Assembly: GCA_034669505.1 (NCBI GenBank)
Contig: JAXDNJ010000086.1
Coordinates: 1 to 64,000 of the forward strand
From: JAFASC01 sp034669505
GTDB lineage: Bacteria; Pseudomonadota; Alphaproteobacteria; Rhizobiales; Beijerinckiaceae
DNA length: 64,000 bases
Direction of reading: 5' to 3'
The notes beneath the pieces are model-generated. The model was given only the letters and a program-made list of their open reading frames with translations, had not been told where the DNA came from and ran no database searches. The position numbers and the translations under genes were made by a program. Shown here piece by piece: positions 25,777 through 35,113 of this stretch; positions within the stretch are counted from its first letter, which is position 1, and the number at the start of each line of letters is the position of its first letter.

Positions 25777-26977
25777 CGCTGAAGGGCAGGCGAACGGTCG
25801 CCGTCGCCATCGCGGCAATCCCCTCACCGCGGCCGGTGAATCCCAAGCGCTCGGAGGTCGTCGCCTTCACCGCCACGCGCGAAGGTGAGATTGCCATGAT
25901 CTTTGCGAGGTTCTCGCGGATCGCGTCGCGATGGGGCCCGATTTTTGGGCGCTCGCAGATGATCGTCGCGTCGACATGGGCGAGAAGTCCACCGCGCGCC
26001 TTCACCCGCTGGACGGCGTCGGCAAGGAAGAGAGAGGACGCCGCACCCTTCCATTTCGGATCGGAGGGCGGGAAATGGGCGCCGATATCGCCGTCAGCGA
26101 GTGCGCCTAGGATCGCATCGGTGATGGCGTGCGCCAGCACATCGGCGTCCGAATGGCCCTCGAGGCCGTGATCGTGCGGGATGTTCAAGCCGCCAAGCCA
26201 GACGTGATCGCCCGGTCCGAAGGCGTGGACATCGAAGCCTTGGCCGCAGCGCACGTCGGCGAGATCGCCAAGGAGGCGGGCCTCGGCGCGGGCGAAATCG
26301 TCCGCGGTCGTCAGTTTCACGTTCTCCTTGTCTCCTTCGAAGACATAGACAGCGTGGCCGGCGCGCTCCACTACGGCGGCATCGTCGGTGAGATCGTACT
26401 CGCCCGCATCCGCCGCGTGGCGGTGGGCGGCGAGCAGTACGTCGAAACGGAAGGCCTGCGGCGTCTGCACCGTGCGCAGCGAGGCGCGATCGGGCGAGCC
26501 GTGGATGCGGCCGGAAGGTGCGACCTGTTTCACCGTGTCGGTGAGCGGCAGACCGGGTACGGCGGCGCCGTGCGAGCGGGCGCTCTCGATTGCGCGCGAC
26601 ACGAGTTCCCGGCTGGGAAATGGCCGCGCCGCGTCGTGGACGAGCACAATCGCTTCCTGCGAAATGCCCTCAGCGGCCAGCGCCTCCAGGCCGTTGCGCA
26701 CGCTCTGCTGGCGCGTTGCCCCGCCGATTGCGGGGTCTCTCCAGCTAGCGCCGCCTCCGGGTACCGCGCGCAAGGCGGCAGCGTAGGCGGCGTGATCGTC
26801 CTGGTGAATCACGGCGCGCATATGCGCGTCGGGGGCCGCCGCGCTCACATTGGCGAGAGTCCTGGTGAGAAGCGGGATTCCGAGCAGCGGCCGGTATTGT
26901 TTCGGCTGGTCGCCGCCAACACGCGTGCCGCGCCCCGCGGCAACAACGAGAATGGCGAGAGTGGAGGGGGCGCTCAT
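25769..26977 (-). CDS. ispDF: Bifunctional IspD/IspF of the MEP isoprenoid pathway
   Basis: Fusion of 2-C-methyl-D-erythritol 4-phosphate cytidylyltransferase (about 1-235: VVAAGRGTRVGGDQPKQY, LVHDAARPF) and 2-C-methyl-D-erythritol 2,4-cyclodiphosphate synthase (about 245-402: GQGFDVHAF, the metal-binding His in GLEGHSDADVL, DGDIGAHFPPSDPKW). The fusion joins steps three and five of the pathway and is typical of alphaproteobacteria. ATG 26977 follows a GGAGAGG stretch; an in-frame ATG at 27013 is unlikely. Divergent from dusB. Confidence 0.96.
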   Translation of the reverse strand: MSAPSTLAILVVAAGRGTRVGGDQPKQYRPLLGIPLLTRTLANVSAAAPDAHMRAVIHQDDHAAYAAALRAVPGGGASWRDPAIGGATRQQSVRNGLEALAAEGISQEAIVLVHDAARPFPSRELVSRAIESARSHGAAVPGLPLTDTVKQVAPSGRIHGSPDRASLRTVQTPQAFRFDVLLAAHRHAADAGEYDLTDDAAVVERAGHAVYVFEGDKENVKLTTADDFARAEARLLGDLADVRCGQGFDVHAFGPGDHVWLGGLNIPHDHGLEGHSDADVLAHAITDAILGALADGDIGAHFPPSDPKWKGAASSLFLADAVQRVKARGGLLAHVDATIICERPKIGPHRDAIRENLAKIMAISPSRVAVKATTSERLGFTGRGEGIAAMATATVRLPFSDG

Positions 26978-27065
26978 TCCCAGTCCTCTCCATTGTTTCG
27001 TTTGCCGCGTCAATTTGGCAGCAGAAGTGATTTGCTGCGGTGCAAAATTTGGCTAGTATGGAGGC

Positions 27066-28103
27066 ATGATTGCTACTGCCTCTTCTGTAGGCATGTTCCT
27101 CCGGCCTGACCTTGCGCTTGGTGCGCTGCAACTGTCCGGGCGTGCCTTCCTCGCGCCGATGTCGGGGGTGACCGACGTCGGAATGCGCCGCGCTGCGCTG
27201 CAATTCGGCGCGAGCCTCGTCATCTCCGAAATGGTCGCCTCGGATCATTTCGCCCGCGGCGAAGCGGAAAGCCGCATCCGCGCAGAACGCGCGGGCGTGT
27301 CGCCCCATGTCGTGCAGATCGCCGGCCGCGATCCCTATTGGATGGCAGAGGCCGCCCGGCTGGCGGAGGCCTCGGGGGCGGATGCGATCGACATCAACAT
27401 GGGCTGTCCGGCCAAGCGCGTGACCGGCGGGCTCGCCGGCTCCGCCCTGATGCGAGACCTTGATCTGGCGACAAAGATCATCCGCGCCACCGTGGCGGCC
27501 GCTGCCGTTCCCGTCGCTTTGAAAATGCGGCTCGGCTGGGACGGCGCCTCGCTGAATGCGCCTGACCTCGCGCGGCGCGCCGAAGCTGAGGGAATCGCGC
27601 TCGTCACGGTGCATGGCCGCACGCGCGAGCAGTTCTACAAAGGCCACGCCGATTGGCGGGCCATCCGTGGCGTGAAAGAGTCCGTCTCGATCCCGGTGGT
27701 CGCCAACGGCGATTGCACCTCGCCAGCCGATGTGGCGGCGATGCTCGCCGCCTCACAGGCCGACGCGGTAATGATCGGCCGCGGCGCTGTCGGCCGCCCT
27801 TGGTTCGTCGGCCAGATCGCCTGCTTCCTCGCAACCGGAAGGCTCGGCCCGCTCCCCAGCTTCGACCAGCGCCGCGGCGCGGCCCTTAGCCATTACCGCA
27901 CGCTGCTCTCACTCTTCGGACGCGAGCAGGGGCTGCGCCACGCGCGCAAGCACCTCGCCGCTTACGCCGAGTGGGCCGCCCGCGACGGTTCACCCTCGGC
28001 CGCCGCTTTGCGCTTGCCGCTCGTGACCAGTGAGAACCCCGCAGAGGTAGAGCGCCTGCTCTCCTGCGTCTTCAATCCAGAGCCTGTCCTGGAGGCCGCT
28101 TGA
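27066..28103 (+). CDS. dusB: tRNA-dihydrouridine synthase DusB (NifR3-like)
   Basis: FMN enzyme reducing uridines of the tRNA D-loop. Motifs: FLAPMSGVTDVGMRR, DINMGCPAKRVTGGLAGSALM with the catalytic Cys, and VTVHGRTREQFYKG. 345 residues from ATG 27066; the in-frame ATG at 27093 (MFLRPD) is an alternative, because the GGAGG before 27066 lies only one base from the ATG. It heads the nitrogen regulation genes, as nifR3 does in other alphaproteobacteria; the stop overlaps the ntrB ATG (TGATG). Confidence 0.95.
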   Translation: MIATASSVGMFLRPDLALGALQLSGRAFLAPMSGVTDVGMRRAALQFGASLVISEMVASDHFARGEAESRIRAERAGVSPHVVQIAGRDPYWMAEAARLAEASGADAIDINMGCPAKRVTGGLAGSALMRDLDLATKIIRATVAAAAVPVALKMRLGWDGASLNAPDLARRAEAEGIALVTVHGRTREQFYKGHADWRAIRGVKESVSIPVVANGDCTSPADVAAMLAASQADAVMIGRGAVGRPWFVGQIACFLATGRLGPLPSFDQRRGAALSHYRTLLSLFGREQGLRHARKHLAAYAEWAARDGSPSAAALRLPLVTSENPAEVERLLSCVFNPEPVLEAA

Positions 28104-29281
28104 TGCTCCTGCGCCGCAAGCCCACGCCCATCCTCGAGTTCGCGCCTACGCCACCCCCTCATGGCGAGAGCAGCCTTGCCGCCAATGCCTCGCAGCTCCT
28201 GGCGGCCTTGCCGACGCCGCTTCTCACAATCGCGCATGACGGCACGATCACCGACGTCAATGCCGCGGCCGAAGGCTTCTTCGAGATGGGTCGCTCGCAT
28301 ATGCGGCGGTTGAAGCTCAATGAAATCCTGCCCTTCGGCTCGCCTGTCCTGGCCCTCATCGATCAGGTCCGCGCCCGCGGCGCCGCCATCAACGAGTACC
28401 AGGTCGATCTCGGCATGCAGAGGATCCCGGGCGAGCGGCGGGTCGACATCCACGTCGCGCCGCTGCCGGACGAGCGCGACGGAGTCGTCCTGATGCTGCA
28501 GGAACGGACGATTGCCCACAAAATGGACAGGCAGCTGACGCACCAGGGGGCAGCCCGCTCAGTTTCTGCGCTCGGCGCCATGCTTGCGCACGAAATCAAG
28601 AACCCGCTTTCGGGAATACGCGGCGCGGCGCAATTGCTCGACAGCAATATCTCCGATTCCGACCGCGAGTGGACCCGGCTCATCTGCGACGAGGCCGACC
28701 GGATCGTGAAGCTGGTCGACCGCATGGAAGCGTTCACCGATGAGCGGCCGGTCGAGCGCGAGAGCGTCAACATCCACGCCGTGCTCGACCACGTGAAGCG
28801 CGTCGCGCAGGCGGGCTTTGGCCGCCACATCCGCTTTCACGAAAACTACGATCCCTCGCTGCCGCAGGTCTTCGCCAATCGCGATCAGCTCATTCAGGTT
28901 TTCCTCAACCTTGTGAAGAACGCGGCGGAAGCGATCGGCGAAGAAGCGATCGACGGCGAAATCGAACTTTCGACGGCGTTTCGTCCGGGCGTGAGACTTA
29001 AAACGCCCAGTTCACCGAGCCCGGTGAGCCTGCCGCTCGAATTCTGCATCCGCGACAACGGACCCGGTGTTCCGCGGGAAATAATCGAGCACCTCTTCGA
29101 TCCGTTCGTCACAACCAAGGCGTCCGGAACTGGCCTCGGACTTGCACTCGTTGCCAAGATCATCGGGGACCACGGCGGCATAGTTGAATGCGAATCATTT
29201 CCGAGGCGGACAACCTTCCGGGTGCTCATGCCGGTTTACAGGTCGCGCGACGGACGCGCAGTCGAGGCACCGGACGCATGA
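28103..29281 (+). CDS. ntrB: Two-component sensor histidine kinase NtrB (nitrogen)
   Basis: Cytosolic kinase/phosphatase for NtrC, governed by PII protein. N-terminal PAS domain (about 28-135), phospho-acceptor His163 in the H-box LAHEIKNPLSGIRG, and an HATPase domain with N-box LVNLVKNAAEAI-like sequence (FLNLVKNAAEAIGEE), G1 DNGPGVP and G2 GTGLGLALV. ATG 28103 sits in the dusB stop and follows GGAGG by seven bases, implying translational coupling. Followed 34 bases later by ntrC. Confidence 0.96.
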   Translation: MLLRRKPTPILEFAPTPPPHGESSLAANASQLLAALPTPLLTIAHDGTITDVNAAAEGFFEMGRSHMRRLKLNEILPFGSPVLALIDQVRARGAAINEYQVDLGMQRIPGERRVDIHVAPLPDERDGVVLMLQERTIAHKMDRQLTHQGAARSVSALGAMLAHEIKNPLSGIRGAAQLLDSNISDSDREWTRLICDEADRIVKLVDRMEAFTDERPVERESVNIHAVLDHVKRVAQAGFGRHIRFHENYDPSLPQVFANRDQLIQVFLNLVKNAAEAIGEEAIDGEIELSTAFRPGVRLKTPSSPSPVSLPLEFCIRDNGPGVPREIIEHLFDPFVTTKASGTGLGLALVAKIIGDHGGIVECESFPRRTTFRVLMPVYRSRDGRAVEAPDA

Positions 29282-29315
29282 ACCGGACTGAGTCTCGCGG
29301 CGGAGGCATGCAGCA

Positions 29316-30791
29316 ATGACGGGTGGAAATATCCTGATCGCCGACGATGACGCGGCGATCCGCACGGTCCTCAATCAAGCGCTTTCCCGCGCCGGATATG
29401 AAGTGCGCACGACCGGCACGGCGGCGGGGCTGTGGCGCTGGGTACAATCTGGGGATGGCGATCTCGTCATCACCGACGTTGTGATGCCGGACGAAAATGC
29501 TTTTGAACTTCTGCCGAAGATCAAGAAGCTTCGGCCGGAATTGCCGATCATCGTCATGAGCGCGCAGAACACGTTCATGACGGCGATTAAAGCCTCGGAA
29601 CGCGGCGCTTACGATTATCTGCCCAAGCCTTTCGACCTGAAGGAACTCGTGGCGATCGTCGGTCGCGCGATGAACGAGCCGAAGGGCAAACGTCCCGAAC
29701 CTCACCAAGAGATCGAAGGCATGCCTCTCGTCGGCCGCTCGCCTGCGATGCAGGAAATCTATCGTGCGCTCGCGCGGTTGATGCAGACCGATCTCACCGT
29801 GATGATCACCGGCGAATCCGGCACCGGAAAGGAACTCGTCGCACGCGCCCTGCACGATTACGGCAAGCGGAAGAAAGGTCCGTTTGTCGCGATCAACATG
29901 GCCGCCATTCCGCGCGACTTGATCGAAAGCGAGTTGTTCGGACACGAGAAGGGCGCATTCACCGGCGCCAACCAGCGTTCCGCGGGACGCTTCGAACAGG
30001 CTGAAGGCGGCACGCTCTTCCTCGACGAAATTGGCGACATGCCCATGGATGCGCAGACGCGGCTTCTGCGCGTTCTGCAGCAGGGCGAATATACGACGGT
30101 TGGCGGCCGTACGCCGATCAAGACGAACGTGCGCATCATTGCCGCGAGCAACAAAGACCTGCGCGTCCTCATTCAGCAGGGCCTGTTCCGCGAGGATTTG
30201 TTTTTCCGCCTGAACGTCGTGCCGATTCGCCTGCCGCCGCTGCGGGAGCGCACCGAAGATATTCCAGATCTCGCGCGGCATTTCTTTTCTCTTGCGGCGG
30301 CGGAGGGGTTGCCGCTGAAACATATCGAAAACGGTGCGCTCGATCGGATGAAGCGCTACCGCTGGCCCGGCAACATTCGGGAACTGGAGAACCTAGTACG
30401 CCGGCTCGCTGCGCTTTATCCGCAGGAGCTGATTTCCGAGCAGCTGGTCGAGACGGAACTCGAGCAGAACGTCGCGCGGCCAAGCGCACCGGCTGAACCG
30501 GCGCAGTCCGCGGGACAGCGCGGTGCCAGCGCCCCCAACCCCGACGAGACGTTGTCGATGTCCGTCGAGCGGCATCTCAACGACCTGTTCAAATCGCACG
30601 CGGATGGCCTGCCCCCGCCCGGCCTTTATCACCGCATCTTGCGCGAAATCGAATATCCGCTGATCTCGGCGGCGCTCGGCGCCACCCGCGGCAATCAGAT
30701 CAAGGCTGCCGAGCTTCTGGGCCTCAATCGCAACACGTTGCGCAAGAAGGTCCGTGAGCTCGACATCCGTCTCCTGCGGTCCCCACGCTGA
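29316..30791 (+). CDS. ntrC: Nitrogen response regulator NtrC (sigma-54 activator)
   Basis: 491 residues: receiver domain (1-120, phospho-acceptor Asp54 in VITDVVMP), AAA+ domain (about 140-375) with Walker A GESGTGKE near 166-173, the sigma-54 contact loop GAFTGA near 212-217 and Walker B GGTLFLDEIGDM, and a C-terminal Fis-type helix-turn-helix (QIKAAELLGLNRNTLRKKVREL). It activates nitrogen-assimilation promoters on nitrogen limitation. All elements needed for sigma-54 activation are intact, unlike in NtrX below. Confidence 0.97.
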   Translation: MTGGNILIADDDAAIRTVLNQALSRAGYEVRTTGTAAGLWRWVQSGDGDLVITDVVMPDENAFELLPKIKKLRPELPIIVMSAQNTFMTAIKASERGAYDYLPKPFDLKELVAIVGRAMNEPKGKRPEPHQEIEGMPLVGRSPAMQEIYRALARLMQTDLTVMITGESGTGKELVARALHDYGKRKKGPFVAINMAAIPRDLIESELFGHEKGAFTGANQRSAGRFEQAEGGTLFLDEIGDMPMDAQTRLLRVLQQGEYTTVGGRTPIKTNVRIIAASNKDLRVLIQQGLFREDLFFRLNVVPIRLPPLRERTEDIPDLARHFFSLAAAEGLPLKHIENGALDRMKRYRWPGNIRELENLVRRLAALYPQELISEQLVETELEQNVARPSAPAEPAQSAGQRGASAPNPDETLSMSVERHLNDLFKSHADGLPPPGLYHRILREIEYPLISAALGATRGNQIKAAELLGLNRNTLRKKVRELDIRLLRSPR

Positions 30792-30832
30792 GGACCGCAA
30801 ACCGCCCCTAAAAATGTCGTAATCCGGCAACA

Positions 30833-30852
30833 CCGTTGCACGATTGCAACGG
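30833..30852. promoter_or_regulatory. Perfect palindrome upstream of ntrY
   Basis: CCGTTGCACGATTGCAACGG: eight-base arms around CGAT, 40 bases before the ntrY start, in the only sizeable gap within the nitrogen regulation block (30792-30891). Just upstream, CAACACCGTTG overlaps its left arm and fits the CAA-N5-TTG shape reported for NtrX targets in alphaproteobacteria. There is no T-tract, so an operator is more likely than a terminator. Confidence 0.5.
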
Positions 30853-30891
30853 CCGGCCAGCCGTTCGCGCCCGTGAACGCGCGGTAGGGAA

Positions 30892-33144
30892 TTGGCAGTA
30901 GCGACGCAAACCAACACGCAGACATTGCTGCCGGAGAGCGGCCGCGGGCGGCAGCTCGCGGGCAAGCTCGGCCCGGTCATTGTGCTCTGCGCGATCCTCA
31001 GCGCGCTGGCCAGCTTCTTCATCCTCGCCGGGCTGACCCCGATCGTGCCGACGAACGATGTCGTCATGTCCCTTTTTGCGGCGGACGTGGTCGTCGTGCT
31101 GGCGCTGGTCGGCCTCGTCCTGACCGAGGCCTGGGCGCTGATACGCGCCTGGCGGCAACAAGCCGCAGCATCGCGGCTGCATATCCGCATCGTCGGCCTG
31201 TTCTCGATCATTGCTGCCGCGCCAGCGCTGTTGATGGCTGTCGTAGGCTCGATCACGCTCGACCGCACGCTGAACCCCGCTTTCATGCAGGACGTGCGCG
31301 GCTTCGTTTATACGACGGCGGAAGCCGCGAAGCTGTTTCGCGAAACGCAATGCCATTCGCTCTTGCAGGAGGCGCAGCTCACCGCGGCGGATCTCGATCG
31401 CGCCCGCACGATGTACATCGCCGATCACGCCTTCTTTCATGAATATTTCTCCTCGCGCGCGAAGTTCCTGGGCTTCACCGCGGCCGCGATGATCCGCGAC
31501 GACGGCGAGGTTCTCGAGAAAGTCGACCTCGGCGCCGGCCTCGGCTCGAGTATCGTGCGGCCGGAGCCGACCGATTACGAAGACGCCAAAAAGGGCGAAC
31601 CGCTTTGCCTCGTGCTGGATGAGGGCCGCGTGTTCGTGGCGGTTCGCGCGTTGCAATCCTTCGATCGCGCATTTCTGTACGTTGCCCGGCCGCTCGACAA
31701 GTTTGCGATGGAGTTCCCGCGCGCCGCAGCCAATCTGATCCGCCTTTACGACCTCTTCGACGCGCATCGTACGAACATCAAAATCGCCTTTGCGGTGATG
31801 TTCGGCCTGCTAGCTACCATCATGCTGCTTTCGGCGGTATGGCTCGGACTGTCCTTCGCCAACCGGCTTGTCGCTCCGATACGCCGGTTGATCGCGGCAA
31901 CGGACGAAGTCTCGTCCGGCAATCTCGACATACGCGTTCCGGTCAGCAAGTCGGAGGGTGACCTCGGGCATCTCGGCGACACCTTCAATCATATGACGTC
32001 GGAACTAAAGCTACAGCAGAACCGTCTGTTGGCCGCCAATCAGCTCATCGACGAGCGGCGTCAATTCACGGAAGCGGTTCTGTCTGGTGTTCCGGCGGCG
32101 GTTATCGGTGTTGGTCCGCAGGGTACGATTAGCTCGCTCAATCCGTCGGCGGAAAAGCTGATGAGCAACCTTTCCGCAGAAGGCGCGATCGGCAGGCCTG
32201 TCGCCGAAGTGATGCCCGAGCTTGCTGCGATCCTGGCGGAAGCCGCGGTGGTCCATCCGAAAAACGTGCAAAGCCAGCTGTCGCTGATGCGGGGCGGGCG
32301 AGAACGGACCTTCAACGTCCGCGTCACGTCGGGTCATGTGGATCGGTCCGGCCGCTCCTATGTGGTGACCCTCGACGATATAACTGACCTTGTCATGGCG
32401 CAGCGCACGTCCGCCTGGGCTGATGTCGCGCGGCGTATCGCGCACGAGATCAAGAACCCTCTAACGCCGATCCAGCTCTCCGCCGAACGGCTCAAGCGGA
32501 AATATGGAAAGGTGATCACGCAGGATCGCGACATTTTCGATCAATGCACTGATACGATCGTGCGTCAGGTCGATGACATCAAAAGGATGGTCGACGAATT
32601 CTCGTCATTCGCACGCATGCCTAAAGCGATGCTCGAGAAGGACGATCTCAGCCAATGCGTGCGACAGGTGCTGTTTCTGATGCGGGTCGGAAATCCGGAC
32701 ATTGAATTCGAGGAGAATCTGCCGGACGAGCCGGTGATCGCGCGCTTCGACCGCCGGCTTCTATCGCAGGCGATCACCAACATCGTGAAAAACGCCACTG
32801 AAGGAATCGCGGCTGCAAAACAAGAAGGAATGAAAGAGCAGGGACGCATTCTCGTCTCTCTCAAAATTACGCCGGAGAACATCGCCGAAACTGACGTGAT
32901 CGACAACGGCAAGGGGCTACCCAAAGAAAGCCGGCAGCGGCTGCTTGAGCCGTACATGACGACTCGTGCCGAAGGAACCGGCCTCGGCCTGCCGATCGTC
33001 GCGAAAATTTTGGAAGATCACGGCGGCGGTCTCGAACTGCTCGATGCACCCTCGGGGCGCGGCGCCTGCATTCGCCTTTTCCTTCCCATCGGCACCGATT
33101 CCGCAAAGGCGAAAACGCCTGCGGTCGAAACAGAAAAAGCATGA
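30892..33144 (+). CDS. ntrY: Transmembrane sensor histidine kinase NtrY
   Basis: 750 residues. Three or four N-terminal membrane helices (IVLCAILSALASFFILAGL, VVVVLALVGLVLT, LFSIIAAAPALLMAVVGS, and a further helix near 305, AVMFGLLATIMLLSAVWLG) frame a periplasmic sensor of about 190 residues; then HAMP (about 320-375), PAS, the H-box ARRIAHEIKNPLTPIQ (His near 518) and an HATPase domain with DNGKGLP and GTGLGLPIV. Start is TTG 30892, after a weak GGTAGGGA. It pairs with NtrX in nitrogen and redox control. The last codons overlap the NtrX leader. Confidence 0.94.
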   Translation: MAVATQTNTQTLLPESGRGRQLAGKLGPVIVLCAILSALASFFILAGLTPIVPTNDVVMSLFAADVVVVLALVGLVLTEAWALIRAWRQQAAASRLHIRIVGLFSIIAAAPALLMAVVGSITLDRTLNPAFMQDVRGFVYTTAEAAKLFRETQCHSLLQEAQLTAADLDRARTMYIADHAFFHEYFSSRAKFLGFTAAAMIRDDGEVLEKVDLGAGLGSSIVRPEPTDYEDAKKGEPLCLVLDEGRVFVAVRALQSFDRAFLYVARPLDKFAMEFPRAAANLIRLYDLFDAHRTNIKIAFAVMFGLLATIMLLSAVWLGLSFANRLVAPIRRLIAATDEVSSGNLDIRVPVSKSEGDLGHLGDTFNHMTSELKLQQNRLLAANQLIDERRQFTEAVLSGVPAAVIGVGPQGTISSLNPSAEKLMSNLSAEGAIGRPVAEVMPELAAILAEAAVVHPKNVQSQLSLMRGGRERTFNVRVTSGHVDRSGRSYVVTLDDITDLVMAQRTSAWADVARRIAHEIKNPLTPIQLSAERLKRKYGKVITQDRDIFDQCTDTIVRQVDDIKRMVDEFSSFARMPKAMLEKDDLSQCVRQVLFLMRVGNPDIEFEENLPDEPVIARFDRRLLSQAITNIVKNATEGIAAAKQEGMKEQGRILVSLKITPENIAETDVIDNGKGLPKESRQRLLEPYMTTRAEGTGLGLPIVAKILEDHGGGLELLDAPSGRGACIRLFLPIGTDSAKAKTPAVETEKA

Positions 33145-33151
33145 AGGTCAC

Positions 33152-34519
33152 ATGGCAACAGACATTCTGATCGTCGACGATGAGGCCGACATTCGCGAAC
33201 TCGTCTCAGGCATCCTATCCGACGAGGGTCACGGCACGCGCACCGCGAAAGATTCGGATGAAGCGTTGAACGCCATCCAGGCGCGGCGTCCGCAGCTCGT
33301 TTTTCTCGACATCTGGCTGCAGGGTTCGAAACTCGACGGATTGCAGCTCCTCGAAATCGTCAAAGGCGACCATCCGACGCTGCCGGTCGTGATGATTTCG
33401 GGTCACGGCAACATCGAGACGGCAGTCACTGCGACGAAGCTCGGCGCCTATGACTTCATCGAGAAGCCGTTCAAGGCCGATCGTCTCGTGCTTGTCGCCG
33501 ATCGCGCGATCGAAGCCTCGCGCCTGAAGCGCGAAGTCACGGACCTGCGGGCGCGTGCCGGCGCAACGAACCGGATCGTCGGCAAGTCCACCGCAATGAA
33601 TCAATTGCGTCAGGTCATCGAGCGGATCGCACCGGCGAATTCACGCATCATGATCACGGGTACCCCCGGCGCTGGCAAGGAGCTAGTCGCGCGAACGATT
33701 CACGAGGCATCGAACCGCGCCGGCGGGCCCTTCTTTGTGATCAACGCAGCGACAATTGCTCCGGAAACCATGGAGGTGGAGCTTTTCGGTACCGAACCGC
33801 TGAACGGACAGGGCCGCAAAGTCGGCGCGCTCGAAGAGGCGCATGGCGGCACGTTGTACATCGACGAGATCGCCGACATGCCGAAAGAGACGCAGGCTAA
33901 AATCTTGCGCGTTCTTGTCGACCAGAATTTCACCCGCGTCGGCGGCTCGACGCGCGTGCATGTCGACGTGCGCGTCATCTCGTCGAGCGCGCGCGATCTG
34001 CCGACGGCAATCGCGGAAGGCGCCTTCCGCGAAGATCTGTTCCACCGTTTGTCGGTCGTGCCGATCCGAGTGCCGACCCTCGCAGAGCGCCGCGAGGACA
34101 TCCCGGAACTGATCAGCTTCTTCATGGATCAGGTCTCGACCGCGACCGGCATGCCGAAACGCAAGATCGCCGAGGATGCGATGGCGGTGCTGCAATCGCA
34201 TGATTGGCCAGGCAACATCCGGCAGTTGCGCAACAACGTCGAGCGCTTGATGATCCTGACCGCCGGCGATCCCGATGCGGAGATCAGTGCCGACATGCTG
34301 CCGTCGGAAGTGGGCGCACTTGTGCCGTCGACGCCGAACGGGGCAGGGGGCGAGCGGCTGATGAGCTTGCCGTTACGCGAAGCGCGCGAAGTGTTTGAGC
34401 GCGAATATCTCGTCGCGCAGATCAGCCGCTTCGGCGGCAATATCTCGCGCACTGCAGAGTTCATCGGGATGGAGCGCTCCGCGCTGCACCGCAAGCTGAA
34501 ATCGCTGTCGATCGACTGA
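33152..34519 (+). CDS. ntrX: Response regulator NtrX
   Basis: 455 residues from ATG 33152, which follows an AAGGTCAC ribosome site eight bases after ntrY. Receiver domain with Asp53 (FLDIWLQG), AAA+ domain with Walker A-type GTPGAGKE and Walker B GGTLYIDEIADMP, and a Fis-type C-terminus (ISRTAEFIGMERSALHRKLKSL). At the place of the sigma-54 loop the sequence reads LFGTEPLNGQGRKVGALEEA, so GAFTGA is lost, as is typical for alphaproteobacterial NtrX; it should act as a plain DNA-binding regulator rather than a sigma-54 activator. A longer upstream frame is rejected. Confidence 0.95.
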   Translation: MATDILIVDDEADIRELVSGILSDEGHGTRTAKDSDEALNAIQARRPQLVFLDIWLQGSKLDGLQLLEIVKGDHPTLPVVMISGHGNIETAVTATKLGAYDFIEKPFKADRLVLVADRAIEASRLKREVTDLRARAGATNRIVGKSTAMNQLRQVIERIAPANSRIMITGTPGAGKELVARTIHEASNRAGGPFFVINAATIAPETMEVELFGTEPLNGQGRKVGALEEAHGGTLYIDEIADMPKETQAKILRVLVDQNFTRVGGSTRVHVDVRVISSSARDLPTAIAEGAFREDLFHRLSVVPIRVPTLAERREDIPELISFFMDQVSTATGMPKRKIAEDAMAVLQSHDWPGNIRQLRNNVERLMILTAGDPDAEISADMLPSEVGALVPSTPNGAGGERLMSLPLREAREVFEREYLVAQISRFGGNISRTAEFIGMERSALHRKLKSLSID

Positions 34520-34523
34520 CGCC

Positions 34524-35102
34524 GTGTTGAACGAGGCTCCAGCGCAGGCGGCGCCAGCCCGCGCAAAGCTTGATGTCACTCACGCCGCTTTGTTCTTTGC
34601 CTTCCTCAAAATGGGCCTGCTCGGCTTCGGCGGCGTCGCACCCTGGGTCAGGCAGGTCATCGTCGAGGAACGCCGCTGGATGGACGACCGCGAATTCGCC
34701 GCGCTGCTTGGTCTGTCCCAGATTCTGCCCGGCGCCAACACGCTGAACACCGCGGTTCTAGTCGGCGACCGGTTTCGCGGGATTAGCGGCGCGGCCGCAG
34801 CCGTGTTCGGCCTCATGGCGATGCCGCTCGCCATCGCCGTTGCGATTGTCGAACTCTACGGCGCGGTCAGCCAGAACCCGTACGTCGCTGCCGCGATAGC
34901 CGGCGCGGGGGCGGGGGCGGCGGGTCTCGTCATCGGCACGGGCCTTAAGATCGCACGCAATCTGAAGCTCTCGCTGCGCATCATTCTGGTGACGCTCGTC
35001 ACCTTTGTTGCCGTCGGCATTCTGCGCCTGCCGCTCGTCTGGGTAATTTTGTGCCTGGTTCCGCTGAGCATCGCGGCGGCTTATTGGGATCAGGCGCCAT
35101 GA
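34524..35102 (+). CDS. Chromate transporter family protein, N-terminal-type half
   Basis: 192 residues of one ChrA domain: FFAFLKMGLLGFGGVAPWVRQ near residue 25 and LLGLSQILPGANTLNTAVLVGDRFRG, then four to five membrane helices. Short-chain ChrA proteins work as pairs of opposite topology; the next gene is the partner. GTG 34524 starts four bases after the ntrX stop, so it joins the ntr operon. Members export chromate or take up sulfate-like anions; many are untested. The pair is an addition between ntrX and hfq, which usually adjoin or have only trkA-type genes between them. Confidence 0.88.
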   Translation: MLNEAPAQAAPARAKLDVTHAALFFAFLKMGLLGFGGVAPWVRQVIVEERRWMDDREFAALLGLSQILPGANTLNTAVLVGDRFRGISGAAAAVFGLMAMPLAIAVAIVELYGAVSQNPYVAAAIAGAGAGAAGLVIGTGLKIARNLKLSLRIILVTLVTFVAVGILRLPLVWVILCLVPLSIAAAYWDQAP

Positions 35103-35113
35103 GCGCGCGCTAG

